From Cytophagia bacterium (GTDB lineage Bacteria; Bacteroidota; Bacteroidia; Cytophagales; Cyclobacteriaceae): DNA of 6,025 nucleotides. The notes beneath the pieces were generated by a model. The model did no database searches, had not been told where the DNA came from, and saw nothing but the letters and a program-made list of their open reading frames with translations. This document shows, piece after piece, positions 1-6,025 of the stretch. Location of the stretch: positions 1 through 6,025 of the forward strand of contig JABXIP010000183.1 of assembly GCA_013373005.1 (NCBI GenBank), given 5' to 3'. Position numbers and translations under genes: made by a program. Each line of letters starts with the position of its first letter. The first letter of the stretch is position 1.

Positions 1-737
1 TGTTCCGCGTACTCAAGCTCCTGAACCTCATTATTGATGGCAAAAACCTCTGTAGGTTCAAGATAAACCGTCTGCCCAGTGGCAGACTCACCATGAATAA
101 AGCCCTTAACCCTCCTCTTATATTCAGCCAGAACAGGAATTACCATTCTACCATTTCTGATAGTTATAGAAACATCATCTGGAGTAAAACCATCCTTCTT
201 GGTTCTACTGATAATATTGTCTAAAACTCGTCTTAGCCGTTGCTTCTCACTAAGAATCCCTTTTCTAATTTCATGCAGTCTATCGGAGGCATTATCCTTT
301 AGCTTTCCCCTCTCATCAAAAACACGGGCCAAAGACCAAAGCAAATCTTCATCGAATACTATGGGATATGTGAGCTCCGAAAGCACTGGGTAATCTTCTC
401 TCTTTTGCTGAAAGAAATCGAGGCATTTATCTAGCGTCTTCAGGCTAAGAATGACGTCAAACAACTCTTCTTCCAGTAGATAGGAATTGTCTACTCTGAT
501 TTTGCCAAAGAGTGGAGAAAGGTCTATGTAATTGGAGTTGGGAAATAGTTCTTGTGAACTAATGATGCGCACAAACTCATCGGTTTGGCTGAGCCACATC
601 TCCACATTTTGTTTATCTGCAGAGAATTTAACCTTATCGACAAAATTCTTTCCCAGGTTACTTTCACAGGCCTCTTTGAGAAGCTCCCGTATTTTATCAA
701 ACCCGAGTTTTACTTCTAGATTGGAAGGGTATAGCAT
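1..737 (-). CDS. mutS2: Endonuclease MutS2, N-terminal part (gene runs off the left edge)
   Basis: MutS2 is a MutS-related ATPase, in most species with a C-terminal Smr nuclease domain, linked to suppression of recombination and, in some bacteria, rescue of collided ribosomes; it is cytosolic. I translated the minus strand from the ATG at 737-735: 245 codons plus two bases, no stop, so the frame continues past the left edge. The protein begins MLYPSNLEVKLGFDKIRELL, a typical Bacteroidota MutS2 opening. Family landmarks follow in order: LKDNAS at about 146-151 with the long helix after it, ITIRNGRMVIPV at 191-202, and GFIHGESATGQTVYLEP at 212-228, the core/clamp region. The ATPase (Walker A) and Smr domains would lie outside the window, as the family is usually near 800 residues. 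The start overlaps the stop of the upstream lipoprotein gene by one base (TAATG), so the two are probably translationally coupled. Nothing suggests decay in the visible part. Confidence 0.93.
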   Translation of the reverse strand, partial: MLYPSNLEVKLGFDKIRELLKEACESNLGKNFVDKVKFSADKQNVEMWLSQTDEFVRIISSQELFPNSNYIDLSPLFGKIRVDNSYLLEEELFDVILSLKTLDKCLDFFQQKREDYPVLSELTYPIVFDEDLLWSLARVFDERGKLKDNASDRLHEIRKGILSEKQRLRRVLDNIISRTKKDGFTPDDVSITIRNGRMVIPVLAEYKRRVKGFIHGESATGQTVYLEPTEVFAINNEVQELEYAE

Positions 738-1090
738 TAATAGTTATTCCTGTATTGTTGAGTATTTCTGGCTTTCAGGCTGTCAATAACAATATCTGTA
801 ACATCCAGATAGAGCTTTGGATGCATCAGATAGTAGTTGTAGCTATTGACATAACTTAAAGAATCGATTCCGTGTTTATCGAATATTCTTCTCTCCATAG
901 CTTTGAAAACAGCATCGGCCGAATCGAGGCTCATACTTACTGTGCCTATCATACCTTCGGCTATCCTAATGTCAATCATTAGATCTACCATTTGCCCCTG
1001 GTTTAGGATTCCATCAGGCAGGTCTGCCTCATCACTTCCACAAGAGAATACGAAAAGTACAACCGTCAGTAAAAAAAGCTTTTTCGCCAT
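737..1090 (-). CDS. DUF4296 domain-containing lipoprotein
   Basis: This is a small predicted lipoprotein of a family of unknown function found in Bacteroidota. Starting at the ATG at 1090 it has 117 residues. A short lysine-rich N-terminus (MAKKL) and a hydrophobic stretch lead to a lipobox VFSC with the lipidated cysteine at residue 17. The mature part carries the DUF4296 pattern: an LNQGQMVDLMIDIRIAEG-type helix at about 29-46, FDKHGIDSLSYVNSYNYYL in the middle, and HPKLYLDVTDIVIDSL near the end. An in-frame GTG four codons upstream (1102) would add MALN; I prefer the ATG because it gives a compact signal peptide. After the cysteine comes GSDEAD, which resembles the acidic export signal that sends some Bacteroidota lipoproteins to the cell surface (inference). 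Its stop overlaps the mutS2 start by one base. A Bacteroidota-type promoter lies about 40 bases upstream. Function is unknown. Confidence 0.88.
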   Translation of the reverse strand: MAKKLFLLTVVLFVFSCGSDEADLPDGILNQGQMVDLMIDIRIAEGMIGTVSMSLDSADAVFKAMERRIFDKHGIDSLSYVNSYNYYLMHPKLYLDVTDIVIDSLKARNTQQYRNNY

Positions 1091-1233
1091 ATTAAGAGCC
1101 ACTTATTTTCGCCTTTGTAATAGAACGACTGGCAAAGGTAAGGGTTATGTTAGTAGCAATCCTCTAATTAACCAAAATTAAGACTGTGAAAATCGCTCTA
1201 AAATCAAATTAATGATATTTTTAGGCCTTCATT
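1091..1233. other. Divergent intergenic region
   Basis: This AT-rich stretch separates the minus-strand lipoprotein-mutS2 pair from the plus-strand DUF58-batA block and is the only substantial non-coding DNA in the window, so promoters for both directions should lie here. Facing left there are two exact matches to TAnnTTTG, at 1133-1140 and 1173-1180. Facing right I found only degenerate matches. No hairpin of note, tRNA or small ORF with support was seen. Confidence 0.7.
1133..1159 (-). promoter_or_regulatory. Putative Bacteroidota sigma-A promoter for the DUF4296-mutS2 genes
   Basis: Read on the minus strand, TACCTTTG (1140-1133) matches the Bacteroidota -7 consensus TAnnTTTG exactly, and TTG (1159-1157) sits 16 bases upstream as a -33 element, slightly closer than the usual spacing. 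Transcription would begin near 1127 and give a leader of about 37 bases before the ATG at 1090. A second exact -7 match, TAATTTTG (1180-1173), has TTTG at 1208-1205 but with 24 bases between, longer than usual; it is an alternative. The motif is short and the DNA is AT-rich, so chance matches are possible. Confidence 0.4.
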
Positions 1234-2112
1234 ATGGAGCACATCATTTCCAAGCTTAGGAAGTACGAAATTCAAATTAGAAAAGCCATAAATTCAAGGA
1301 TGCAGGGTGATTTTCATTCTATATTCAAAGGTTCGGGTTTGGAGTTTGATGGCGTACGTGAATACCAATACGGAGATGACACCAGAACTATCGACTGGAA
1401 TGTTTCTGCTAAAGGCCATGGTACTTTCGTAAAGACGTTTAAAGAGGAAAAGGAACAGACAGTTTTCTTCCTACTCGATGTAAGTGCTTCACAGGAAATT
1501 GGTACACCTGGGGCTCAGAAAGTGGATATCGGCAAAGAGATTACCGGTGTATTGACACTTTCGGCTGTAAAACAACAGAACAGGGTTGGCCTGCTCACTT
1601 TTTCAGATCAGAAAGAAAAATTCGTCAAGTCAGGAAAAGGCATCAAGCATGGCTATGCCATTATTCATGAGCTTTACAATCATAAGCCTCAGTCTACTAA
1701 AACCAATATAGATCTGGCCATTAAGAAGGCGCTGGAAATCATTCACAAGAAAAGCGTGATTATTCTCGTGTCTGACTTTATTGATGAGGGTTACGAACAA
1801 AGTCTCAGACTTTTAGCCAACAGGCATGACCTGGTAGTTTTGCATCTGAAGGACGACAGAGAAACTGAACTTCCTAGTCTGGGTATTGTACCGATTTACG
1901 ATAAGGAGAGTAAAAAAACCGTTTGGGTGAACACATCTTCGAAAGACTTCCGTAAGAAGCTGGAGAAAACTTACACTTTCAACAAAGGGGAGCTGGAGAA
2001 ATTTTGCCGCAAACACCAGATCAACTATCTGGAAATCAACACAAAAGACAACTACATTCCTCAACTCATAAAACTATTCAAGATCAGAAACAAAACGATG
2101 AAGCGTGATTAG
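1234..2112 (+). CDS. DUF58 domain-containing protein (Bat/MoxR-associated VWA-like protein)
   Basis: DUF58 proteins are cytosolic or membrane-associated partners of MoxR AAA+ ATPases and Bat proteins, thought to act in protein-complex maturation, stress tolerance or envelope upkeep; the exact role is not settled. The 292-residue length fits the family. The hallmark block is at 31-55: FKGSGLEF, then VREYQYGDD (41-49) and R51-T-I-D-W55. It is followed by a VWA-like fold with a MIDAS-type D82-V-S-A-S86, NRVGLLTFS at about 116-124, a threonine-containing loop STKTNID (154-160) and ILVSDFID at 177-184 supplying the later acidic residue. No signal peptide or membrane segment is visible. It is the first gene of a plus-strand trio; its last eight bases overlap the next gene. 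MoxR, normally encoded just upstream, is absent here: the upstream neighbour is divergent. The start at ATG 1234 matches the usual N-terminal helix of the family. Confidence 0.92.
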   Translation: MEHIISKLRKYEIQIRKAINSRMQGDFHSIFKGSGLEFDGVREYQYGDDTRTIDWNVSAKGHGTFVKTFKEEKEQTVFFLLDVSASQEIGTPGAQKVDIGKEITGVLTLSAVKQQNRVGLLTFSDQKEKFVKSGKGIKHGYAIIHELYNHKPQSTKTNIDLAIKKALEIIHKKSVIILVSDFIDEGYEQSLRLLANRHDLVVLHLKDDRETELPSLGIVPIYDKESKKTVWVNTSSKDFRKKLEKTYTFNKGELEKFCRKHQINYLEINTKDNYIPQLIKLFKIRNKTMKRD

Positions 2113-2998
2113 AAGGGTAAGTGCATTTCTGATTTTATTTTTTGGGTTAATGACTTTGGTTTCGGCACAAGACATTAAGCCTACCGGCTATTTCCTGAAA
2201 GACAGTGTGAAAATCGGGGAGCTTGTTCCCTATTCACTAAGCTATAAAGACAAAAAGAATCGCCCTGTAATTTTTCCCGATTCACTTTATGATTTCTCTC
2301 CATTTGAGCTGCTAGACAAGTCCTATTTCGACACCCACTCTGATAGCATCAATAGTATAGACAGTGCTGTTTATTATCTGGCAACTTTTGAGATAGACAC
2401 AGTTCAAAGCCTTTCACTTCCGGTGTTTGTCTTTACCGGAAATGACAGCATTCCTATTTTCAGTGAGAAGGATTCTATTATTCTGAATCAGGTAGTGACG
2501 CAGATGCCCGACTCAGTTAGCCTTTCCGAAACCAGAGCATTTCAGCCAGTTTCAAGGCAATTCAACTATCCATACTGGATCATTGCCTTAGTGTTATTAG
2601 GTATTATAGCATTGGTAGTTGGTGTCATTTGGGGTAAAGAGATTGCCAAGAGAATTAAGCTTTACAGGCTAATGAAGAAACTGGAGAAGTTTAAAGTGGA
2701 GTTCGATATGGAAATTGAGAACATTTCTTCAGACACTGAAAAGACCAAAATTGAGTCTCTTTTAAAATTCTGGAAGTCGTATATGGAGTCGCTGGAGCAA
2801 ATTCCGTATACAAAACTGACTACTAAAGAGATTAATCAGATTCAGAACAATTCTTCATTGGAAGAAACTCTGAAGTCTATCGATAGAAATATTTACAGTA
2901 CCCTTGCGGTAACGACACTTCAAAACGACTTTGAGTTTTTGAAGGACTATTCGGTTGATAGATATAACCATGTAACGGAGGTGATAAAGAATGCTTGA
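2105..2998 (+). CDS. Bat-operon single-pass membrane protein (DUF4381/BatD-like position, not firmly assigned)
   Basis: This 297-residue protein has a cleavable signal peptide (MIRRVSAFLILFFGLMTLVS, then AQ), with likely cleavage after Ala21. A periplasmic domain follows at about 22-154, rich in beta-prone sequence (KDSVKIGELVPYSLSY, FSPFELLDK). A single membrane helix lies at about 156-176 (YPYWIIALVLLGIIALVVGV), then a basic stop-transfer segment and a charged, helical cytoplasmic tail containing WKSYMESLEQIPYTKLTTKE at 223-242. Between DUF58 and BatA genes, Bat operons usually encode such a membrane protein, some grouped as DUF4381 or described as BatD-like; the position and topology fit, but I cannot assign the family from sequence alone. 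The start must be the GTG at 2105, because the next in-frame Met (residue 16) would destroy the signal peptide. It overlaps the DUF58 gene by eight bases and batA by eight bases, implying coupled translation. It probably links a periplasmic event to the cytosolic DUF58 partner (inference). Confidence 0.85.
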   Translation: MIRRVSAFLILFFGLMTLVSAQDIKPTGYFLKDSVKIGELVPYSLSYKDKKNRPVIFPDSLYDFSPFELLDKSYFDTHSDSINSIDSAVYYLATFEIDTVQSLSLPVFVFTGNDSIPIFSEKDSIILNQVVTQMPDSVSLSETRAFQPVSRQFNYPYWIIALVLLGIIALVVGVIWGKEIAKRIKLYRLMKKLEKFKVEFDMEIENISSDTEKTKIESLLKFWKSYMESLEQIPYTKLTTKEINQIQNNSSLEETLKSIDRNIYSTLAVTTLQNDFEFLKDYSVDRYNHVTEVIKNA

Positions 2999-4040
2999 CG
3001 AGTCGATATATCATTGGTTTTCACTGGAGTGGTTTACTCCTTCAGCGTTCAAATCGTTCGACTGGGCATACTTCTTTGTATTTTATGCCATACCACTAGT
3101 TATTCTGCTCTTCTTATTGAAGTGGCTGATTGGCACCCAAGTGAAGCAAAAGCTTCCGGTAGCTCTTCCTAAAAGAGATATCCAAAAGCATTGGACCGGC
3201 TACCTGAGATTAATCCCGAATATTCTTAAAGCATTAGCCCTGTTAATGATGTTGGTTGCTTTGGCCAGACCTCAGCGCACCAATGAAATGGTAGAACAAT
3301 GGTCTGAAGGTATTGATATTGCCCTACTTATAGACATCTCAGAATCTATGCAGATTGAAGACTTCCAACCCAACAGACTGGATGCAGCCAAGGCTACTGC
3401 CCGAGACTTTATTGGCGGAAGGAATCAGGATAGAATTGGGCTTGTAATCTTCTCTGGAGATGCCTATTCACTCTCTCCACTTACTACCGACTATGAACTG
3501 CTTTACAAGTTCATTGATGAAGAAATTGACTTCAATAAAATTGAAAACAGAGGTACCGCCATTGGTAGTGCCATTGCGGTAGGTACCAATAGAATGCGTG
3601 AGTCTGATGCTGCCAGTAAAGTGATGATTCTACTCACTGACGGAGACAATACAGCAGGTAACATCGACCCAATTACGGCAGCTGAATTAGCCGCGGCTTA
3701 CGACATTAAGATTTATACTATATGTGTGGGTAAAGAAGGTAAAGTACCTTATGGCAAAGACTTCTTTGGCAGAACAAACTATGTTGAAAATACAGTAGAC
3801 GAGTCGAACCTCAGAGAAATAGCAAAAATTGGTTCTGGACAATTCTACAGAGTTTCTGACAATGCTGCCCTTCAAAATGTATTCGATTTGATCGACCAGT
3901 ATGAGAAGGCCGAAATAAAGGAGACTCGTTATAAAAATACTACAGACTTCTATCCTATCTACCTGAAGTGGGGAATTCTGTTTTTCTTGCTGTTCATGCT
4001 ATCTAAGAGCACCTTCGTCAGCAATATTCTGGAGGACTAA
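2991..4040 (+). CDS. batA: BatA, membrane-anchored VWA-domain protein
   Basis: BatA belongs to the Bacteroides aerotolerance (Bat) proteins, inner-membrane VWA proteins that work with MoxR and DUF58 partners. The 349-residue protein has the expected plan. A short N-terminal lead (to about 24) precedes a membrane helix at about 27-47 and a second at about 78-93 that ends in the family-typical ALARPQ. The VWA domain spans about 107-305 with a complete MIDAS: D115-I-S117-E-S119, T189 in NRGTAIGSAI, and D217-G-D219 in LLTDGDN. RIGLVIFSGDAYSLSPLT (148-165) and GSGQFYRVSDN (281-291) are also characteristic. A C-terminal helix at about 323-338 re-anchors the protein. The ATG at 2991 overlaps the preceding gene by eight bases. 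A batB gene usually follows, but here the stop codon overlaps the end of an opposing gene, so the operon ends abruptly. The intact MIDAS argues the protein is functional. Confidence 0.93.
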   Translation: MLDESIYHWFSLEWFTPSAFKSFDWAYFFVFYAIPLVILLFLLKWLIGTQVKQKLPVALPKRDIQKHWTGYLRLIPNILKALALLMMLVALARPQRTNEMVEQWSEGIDIALLIDISESMQIEDFQPNRLDAAKATARDFIGGRNQDRIGLVIFSGDAYSLSPLTTDYELLYKFIDEEIDFNKIENRGTAIGSAIAVGTNRMRESDAASKVMILLTDGDNTAGNIDPITAAELAAAYDIKIYTICVGKEGKVPYGKDFFGRTNYVENTVDESNLREIAKIGSGQFYRVSDNAALQNVFDLIDQYEKAEIKETRYKNTTDFYPIYLKWGILFFLLFMLSKSTFVSNILED

Positions 4041-4633
4041 AAATTCCAAACTAGCCCAACACCATTGGATGTTACGGTAATATGTTCTAATAAATCAACC
4101 AGCTTTTGGTTTTTAGATTGAAGCACCGAATACATAATAACATCAAAGGCCAGAAGGAAGCCACCCTGTAATATTAATGATCGGCCATAACCTCTAAGAA
4201 TATCCCGTTTCTTTTCTCTGGTTTTGGCCATTTCTTTCATCAAAAAGCCTCCAGTAATATAGGCAACATCAAGCCCTGCATTCATCAAAAGTATTTTTCC
4301 CATTTGATGATACTCACCAATTGTACCTGCTAAATCGATTGAGGAGGGATCCGTGATTAATGAATACCTCAACCCTGGAATGGCTAATCCTAAATTCACC
4401 ACATTCCAGAAAATATTCATTCTATAAAAATGAGCCTGTTCATTGTTAGATGGGTTTCTTAGAGCAAACCCATTAACTCCCATATTACCAACAGCCCAAC
4501 TGCTCAGTACAATCATTCCGATTTTATTGACCTGAAGTCTTTCCTGATTAAAGTCTCCCAAACTTCCCTGTGCCAAAGCATCGAATGTAAATAGAGAAAA
4601 AAGCACACAAATAAAGATCAGCCTCTTGTTCAT
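4037..4633 (-). CDS. Small envelope/membrane protein of unknown function (DUF6992-like)
   Basis: The function is not recognised. The 198-residue product begins with a clear signal peptide (MNKRLIFICVLFSLFTFDAL, then AQ; likely cleavage after Ala21). The mature part has NQERLQVNKIGMIVLSSWAVGNMG at about 29-52, then FYRMNIFWNVVNLGLAIPGL (69-88), MNAGLDVAYITGGFLM (117-132) and GRSLILQGGFLLAFDVIMYS (150-169). These look like four moderately hydrophobic helices with many Gly and Asn. That layout recalls the Bacteroidota family I know as DUF6992, from memory and unverified. The C-terminus ends GVGLVWNF with a terminal Phe. The start is the only Met in front of the signal peptide. It lies 50 bases behind the LysE-type gene on the same strand and could be the third gene of that unit, although the gap could also hold its own promoter. 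Its stop overlaps the batA stop by four bases tail to tail. Confidence 0.82.
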   Translation of the reverse strand: MNKRLIFICVLFSLFTFDALAQGSLGDFNQERLQVNKIGMIVLSSWAVGNMGVNGFALRNPSNNEQAHFYRMNIFWNVVNLGLAIPGLRYSLITDPSSIDLAGTIGEYHQMGKILLMNAGLDVAYITGGFLMKEMAKTREKKRDILRGYGRSLILQGGFLLAFDVIMYSVLQSKNQKLVDLLEHITVTSNGVGLVWNF

Positions 4634-4683
4634 GATTTTAGTGTTGACAAGAAGCTAACTAAGAAAGAAGCAAAGGGTTTAGG

Positions 4684-5319
4684 TCAGAAAAGAACTACTC
4701 CAAATTCAACTAGAACAAAATTGAATAGCCGAAGGCTAAAAAGTATTAGCGCTATACCCACTACCCTATTCATGATTTTCATAAAACGCGGAGTAACGAT
4801 CTGGCTAAGCTTGGTTGCGAAATAAGACTTAGCAACATCAGATAGGAAAACAGTGGCTATAAGCACCACAAAAAAGCTAATGGATTGATTCGTATTGTAT
4901 TCAAAGTCGAGAGTCACTTTACTGATAATTCCCAGCCAAAAGAAAAGTACAAATGGATTAATTCCGTTGAGCAAAAAGCCTTTCATTATCTGCTGAAACC
5001 ACTGTGTGTCTTGTTGATGAAGTTGCTTCAACCCTTTTTTAGGGACAGGTTTTGCCAAATAGACGATTCCAAAACCTAGCATAATAAGTCCACCAATACC
5101 GCCTAGCCACATATTGAACTTCGGATTATCGACTAGTTGTGAGATGCCGAGATAGGTAACCACTATATAAAAACTGTCGCTTAAGGCTATTCCAATGGCC
5201 ATGAAGAAGCCAGACCAGAAACCCTTCTCTATTGAATTCTGAATTAGGGCGAAGAAAACCGGGCCTATTAATACACAAAGCAGTAAGCCAAATAAAAAGC
5301 CGTTGACAACAATATCCAT
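4684..5319 (-). CDS. LysE/RhtB-family amino-acid exporter
   Basis: LysE/RhtB proteins are inner-membrane exporters of amino acids and related compounds, driven by the ion gradient. The 211-residue length is normal for the family, and there are about six membrane segments: about 3-23, 36-58, 70-89, 114-134, 147-165 and 184-205. The N-terminal signature is present, GPVFFALIQNSIEKGFWSGF (19-38), with the GP that sits in the first helix. GIALSDSFYIV at 43-53 (usually G-x-x-x-x-D) and FLLNGINPFVLFFWLG at 115-130, with the conserved Asn-Pro, also fit. The basic loop at about 90-112 between helices three and four is normal. The substrate cannot be predicted from sequence. The start codon follows the GH3-family gene by ten bases, so the two are almost certainly one transcript; no promoter motif fits in the gap. 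Pairing with an enzyme that makes amide conjugates suggests a related substrate, but this is inference. Confidence 0.9.
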   Translation of the reverse strand: MDIVVNGFLFGLLLCVLIGPVFFALIQNSIEKGFWSGFFMAIGIALSDSFYIVVTYLGISQLVDNPKFNMWLGGIGGLIMLGFGIVYLAKPVPKKGLKQLHQQDTQWFQQIMKGFLLNGINPFVLFFWLGIISKVTLDFEYNTNQSISFFVVLIATVFLSDVAKSYFATKLSQIVTPRFMKIMNRVVGIALILFSLRLFNFVLVEFGVVLF

Positions 5320-5329
5320 TCTACTTATT

Positions 5330-6025
5330 TCAGGCTTCTTGTTTTAAATAAGCTAACCAGCTTTCTAATTTCTCCTTCTTTAAGACTCTTGGGAATTTTG
5401 TCTGGCCGCCCTCTTTGCCTATAGACTTCATCCAGCCATAGAACACTTTATTTGGCAGCACATTGAAATGGATATTCCTTAAAGCATGCTTGCGCTCCAC
5501 AGCGTAGTCATCGTTCAGCTCTTTTAGGTAACCATCTACTTTTTCCTTCAGCAATTCTTTATCCACCTCTCCATCTACACCAACATACCAATGGTGGGCA
5601 AATAGACTACCATCCGGCATTCCGGCAACGGTAAATTCCTTCACCACAATATCTAGCTCATTAGCAGCCAGCTGAACTGCCTTGTTCATATTATCCACCG
5701 AAAGGTGCTCGCCACAGAGGCTGAGAAAATGCTTGGTCCTTCCTGTAATGATGATTTCCGAACTATGTTTATCAACCACTTTAACAGTATCACCTATTAA
5801 ATATCTCCATGCACCAGATACGGTTGAAATAAGTAAAGCATACTCCTTGTTCTCTTCGGTCTGATCTACCATCAGAGCCTCTGCATCGGACCTGATATGC
5901 CCATCATCATCGAAGTTTTGCTCATTAAAAGGAACGAATTCATGAAAGATTCCCCCATTAAGCATCAATCGCATAGACTTCTTATCGGGTGCATCTTGAA
6001 ATGCAATAAATCCTTCAGAAGCCAA
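5330..6025 (-). CDS. GH3-family acyl-adenylating/amide-forming enzyme, C-terminal part (runs off the right edge)
   Basis: GH3 proteins (named after the plant auxin-responsive GH3/JAR1 enzymes) adenylate a carboxylic acid with ATP and transfer the acyl group to an amine, often an amino acid. Bacterial members are common in Bacteroidota but their substrates are largely unknown. The 231 codons here are the C-terminal half of a protein usually near 500 residues; the N-terminus, including the first ATP-binding motif, lies outside. Counting from the edge, residues 2-5 are ASEG (second nucleotide-binding motif), followed by HEFVPF (28-33). GAWRYLIGDTVKV (71-83) carries the Y-x-x-G-D adenylate-binding motif. 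GRTKHFLSLCGEHLS (95-109) leads into the mobile C-terminal domain, NDDYAVERK lies at 171-179, and GGQTKFPRV (206-214) contains the family-conserved Lys210. The first visible codon (TTG) is an internal Leu, not a start. The LysE-type exporter gene follows after ten bases. Confidence 0.92.
   Translation of the reverse strand: MASEGFIAFQDAPDKKSMRLMLNGGIFHEFVPFNEQNFDDDGHIRSDAEALMVDQTEENKEYALLISTVSGAWRYLIGDTVKVVDKHSSEIIITGRTKHFLSLCGEHLSVDNMNKAVQLAANELDIVVKEFTVAGMPDGSLFAHHWYVGVDGEVDKELLKEKVDGYLKELNDDYAVERKHALRNIHFNVLPNKVFYGWMKSIGKEGGQTKFPRVLKKEKLESWLAYLKQEA

Noticed and set aside
199..789. Plus-strand open frames opposite mutS2 (199-393 and 532-789)
   Set aside because: They lie antisense to a continuous, motif-bearing MutS2 frame, and their translations are low-complexity Ser/Leu-rich without family features.
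1114..1153. Possible rightward promoter for the DUF58 gene: TTTG at 1114-1117 and TATGTTAG at 1146-1153
   Set aside because: The spacing of 28 bases is too long and the -7 element has a mismatch. Another near match (1216-1223) sits too close to the start and lacks a -33 element.
903..1181. Plus-strand open frame of 92 codons opposite the DUF4296 gene
   Set aside because: It overlaps a well-supported lipoprotein gene antisense and shows no recognisable domain.
1173..1212. Near-direct repeat CAAAATTAA / CAAATTAA
   Set aside because: Short and AT-rich; likely chance or promoter-like composition rather than an operator.
1813..2064. Minus-strand open frame inside the DUF58 gene
   Set aside because: Shadow of a conserved coding region; no start context or domain.
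4053..4069. Small inverted repeat CCAA-CACCA-TTGG considered as a batA terminator
   Set aside because: Only four base pairs of stem and no following T-run; it lies inside the opposing coding sequence.
4885..5864. Plus-strand open frames opposite the LysE-type and GH3 genes (4885-5079, 5682-5864)
   Set aside because: Both are antisense to genes with clear family motifs and have no features of their own.

Overview
The window reads as ordinary chromosome of a Bacteroidota bacterium, most likely of the Cytophagales type (inference). The support is: a Bacteroidota-restricted DUF4296 lipoprotein, a DUF58 / membrane-linker / BatA gene string of the Bacteroides aerotolerance (Bat) type, a bacterial GH3-family enzyme, AT-rich DNA, no clear Shine-Dalgarno sequences in front of starts, and matches to the Bacteroidota promoter consensus (TTG, then TAnnTTTG) in the one divergent intergenic region. 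There are no RNA genes, insertion sequences, CRISPR arrays or obvious mobile DNA.

Layout. From the left edge to 1090 two minus-strand genes lie head to tail: a small DUF4296 lipoprotein gene followed, with a one-base TAATG stop/start overlap, by the N-terminal third of mutS2, which leaves the window at base 1. A divergent intergenic region of about 140 bases (1091-1233) separates them from a plus-strand block of three tightly coupled genes (1234-4040): a DUF58 protein with a VWA-like fold, a signal-peptide-bearing single-pass membrane protein in the position of a Bat linker protein, and BatA, a membrane-anchored VWA protein with an intact metal-binding (MIDAS) motif. Both junctions overlap by eight bases. 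The rest (4037-6025) is a minus-strand run: a GH3-family adenylating enzyme (N-terminus beyond the right edge), a LysE/RhtB-type exporter ten bases behind it, and a small membrane or envelope protein (DUF6992-like) fifty bases further on. That last gene meets batA tail to tail with a four-base overlap.

How the genes may work together. The DUF58-linker-BatA trio normally works with a MoxR AAA+ ATPase as a membrane-associated chaperone-like system. Here neither moxR on the 5' side nor batB on the 3' side is present; both borders are occupied by oppositely oriented genes, so the module looks split from the rest of the Bat system. GH3 enzymes activate carboxylic acids and conjugate them to amines such as amino acids; a LysE-type amino-acid exporter directly downstream invites the speculation that an amino acid or conjugate is exported. 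No clearly new system is visible; the more interesting points are the isolated bat trio and the GH3-LysE pairing.
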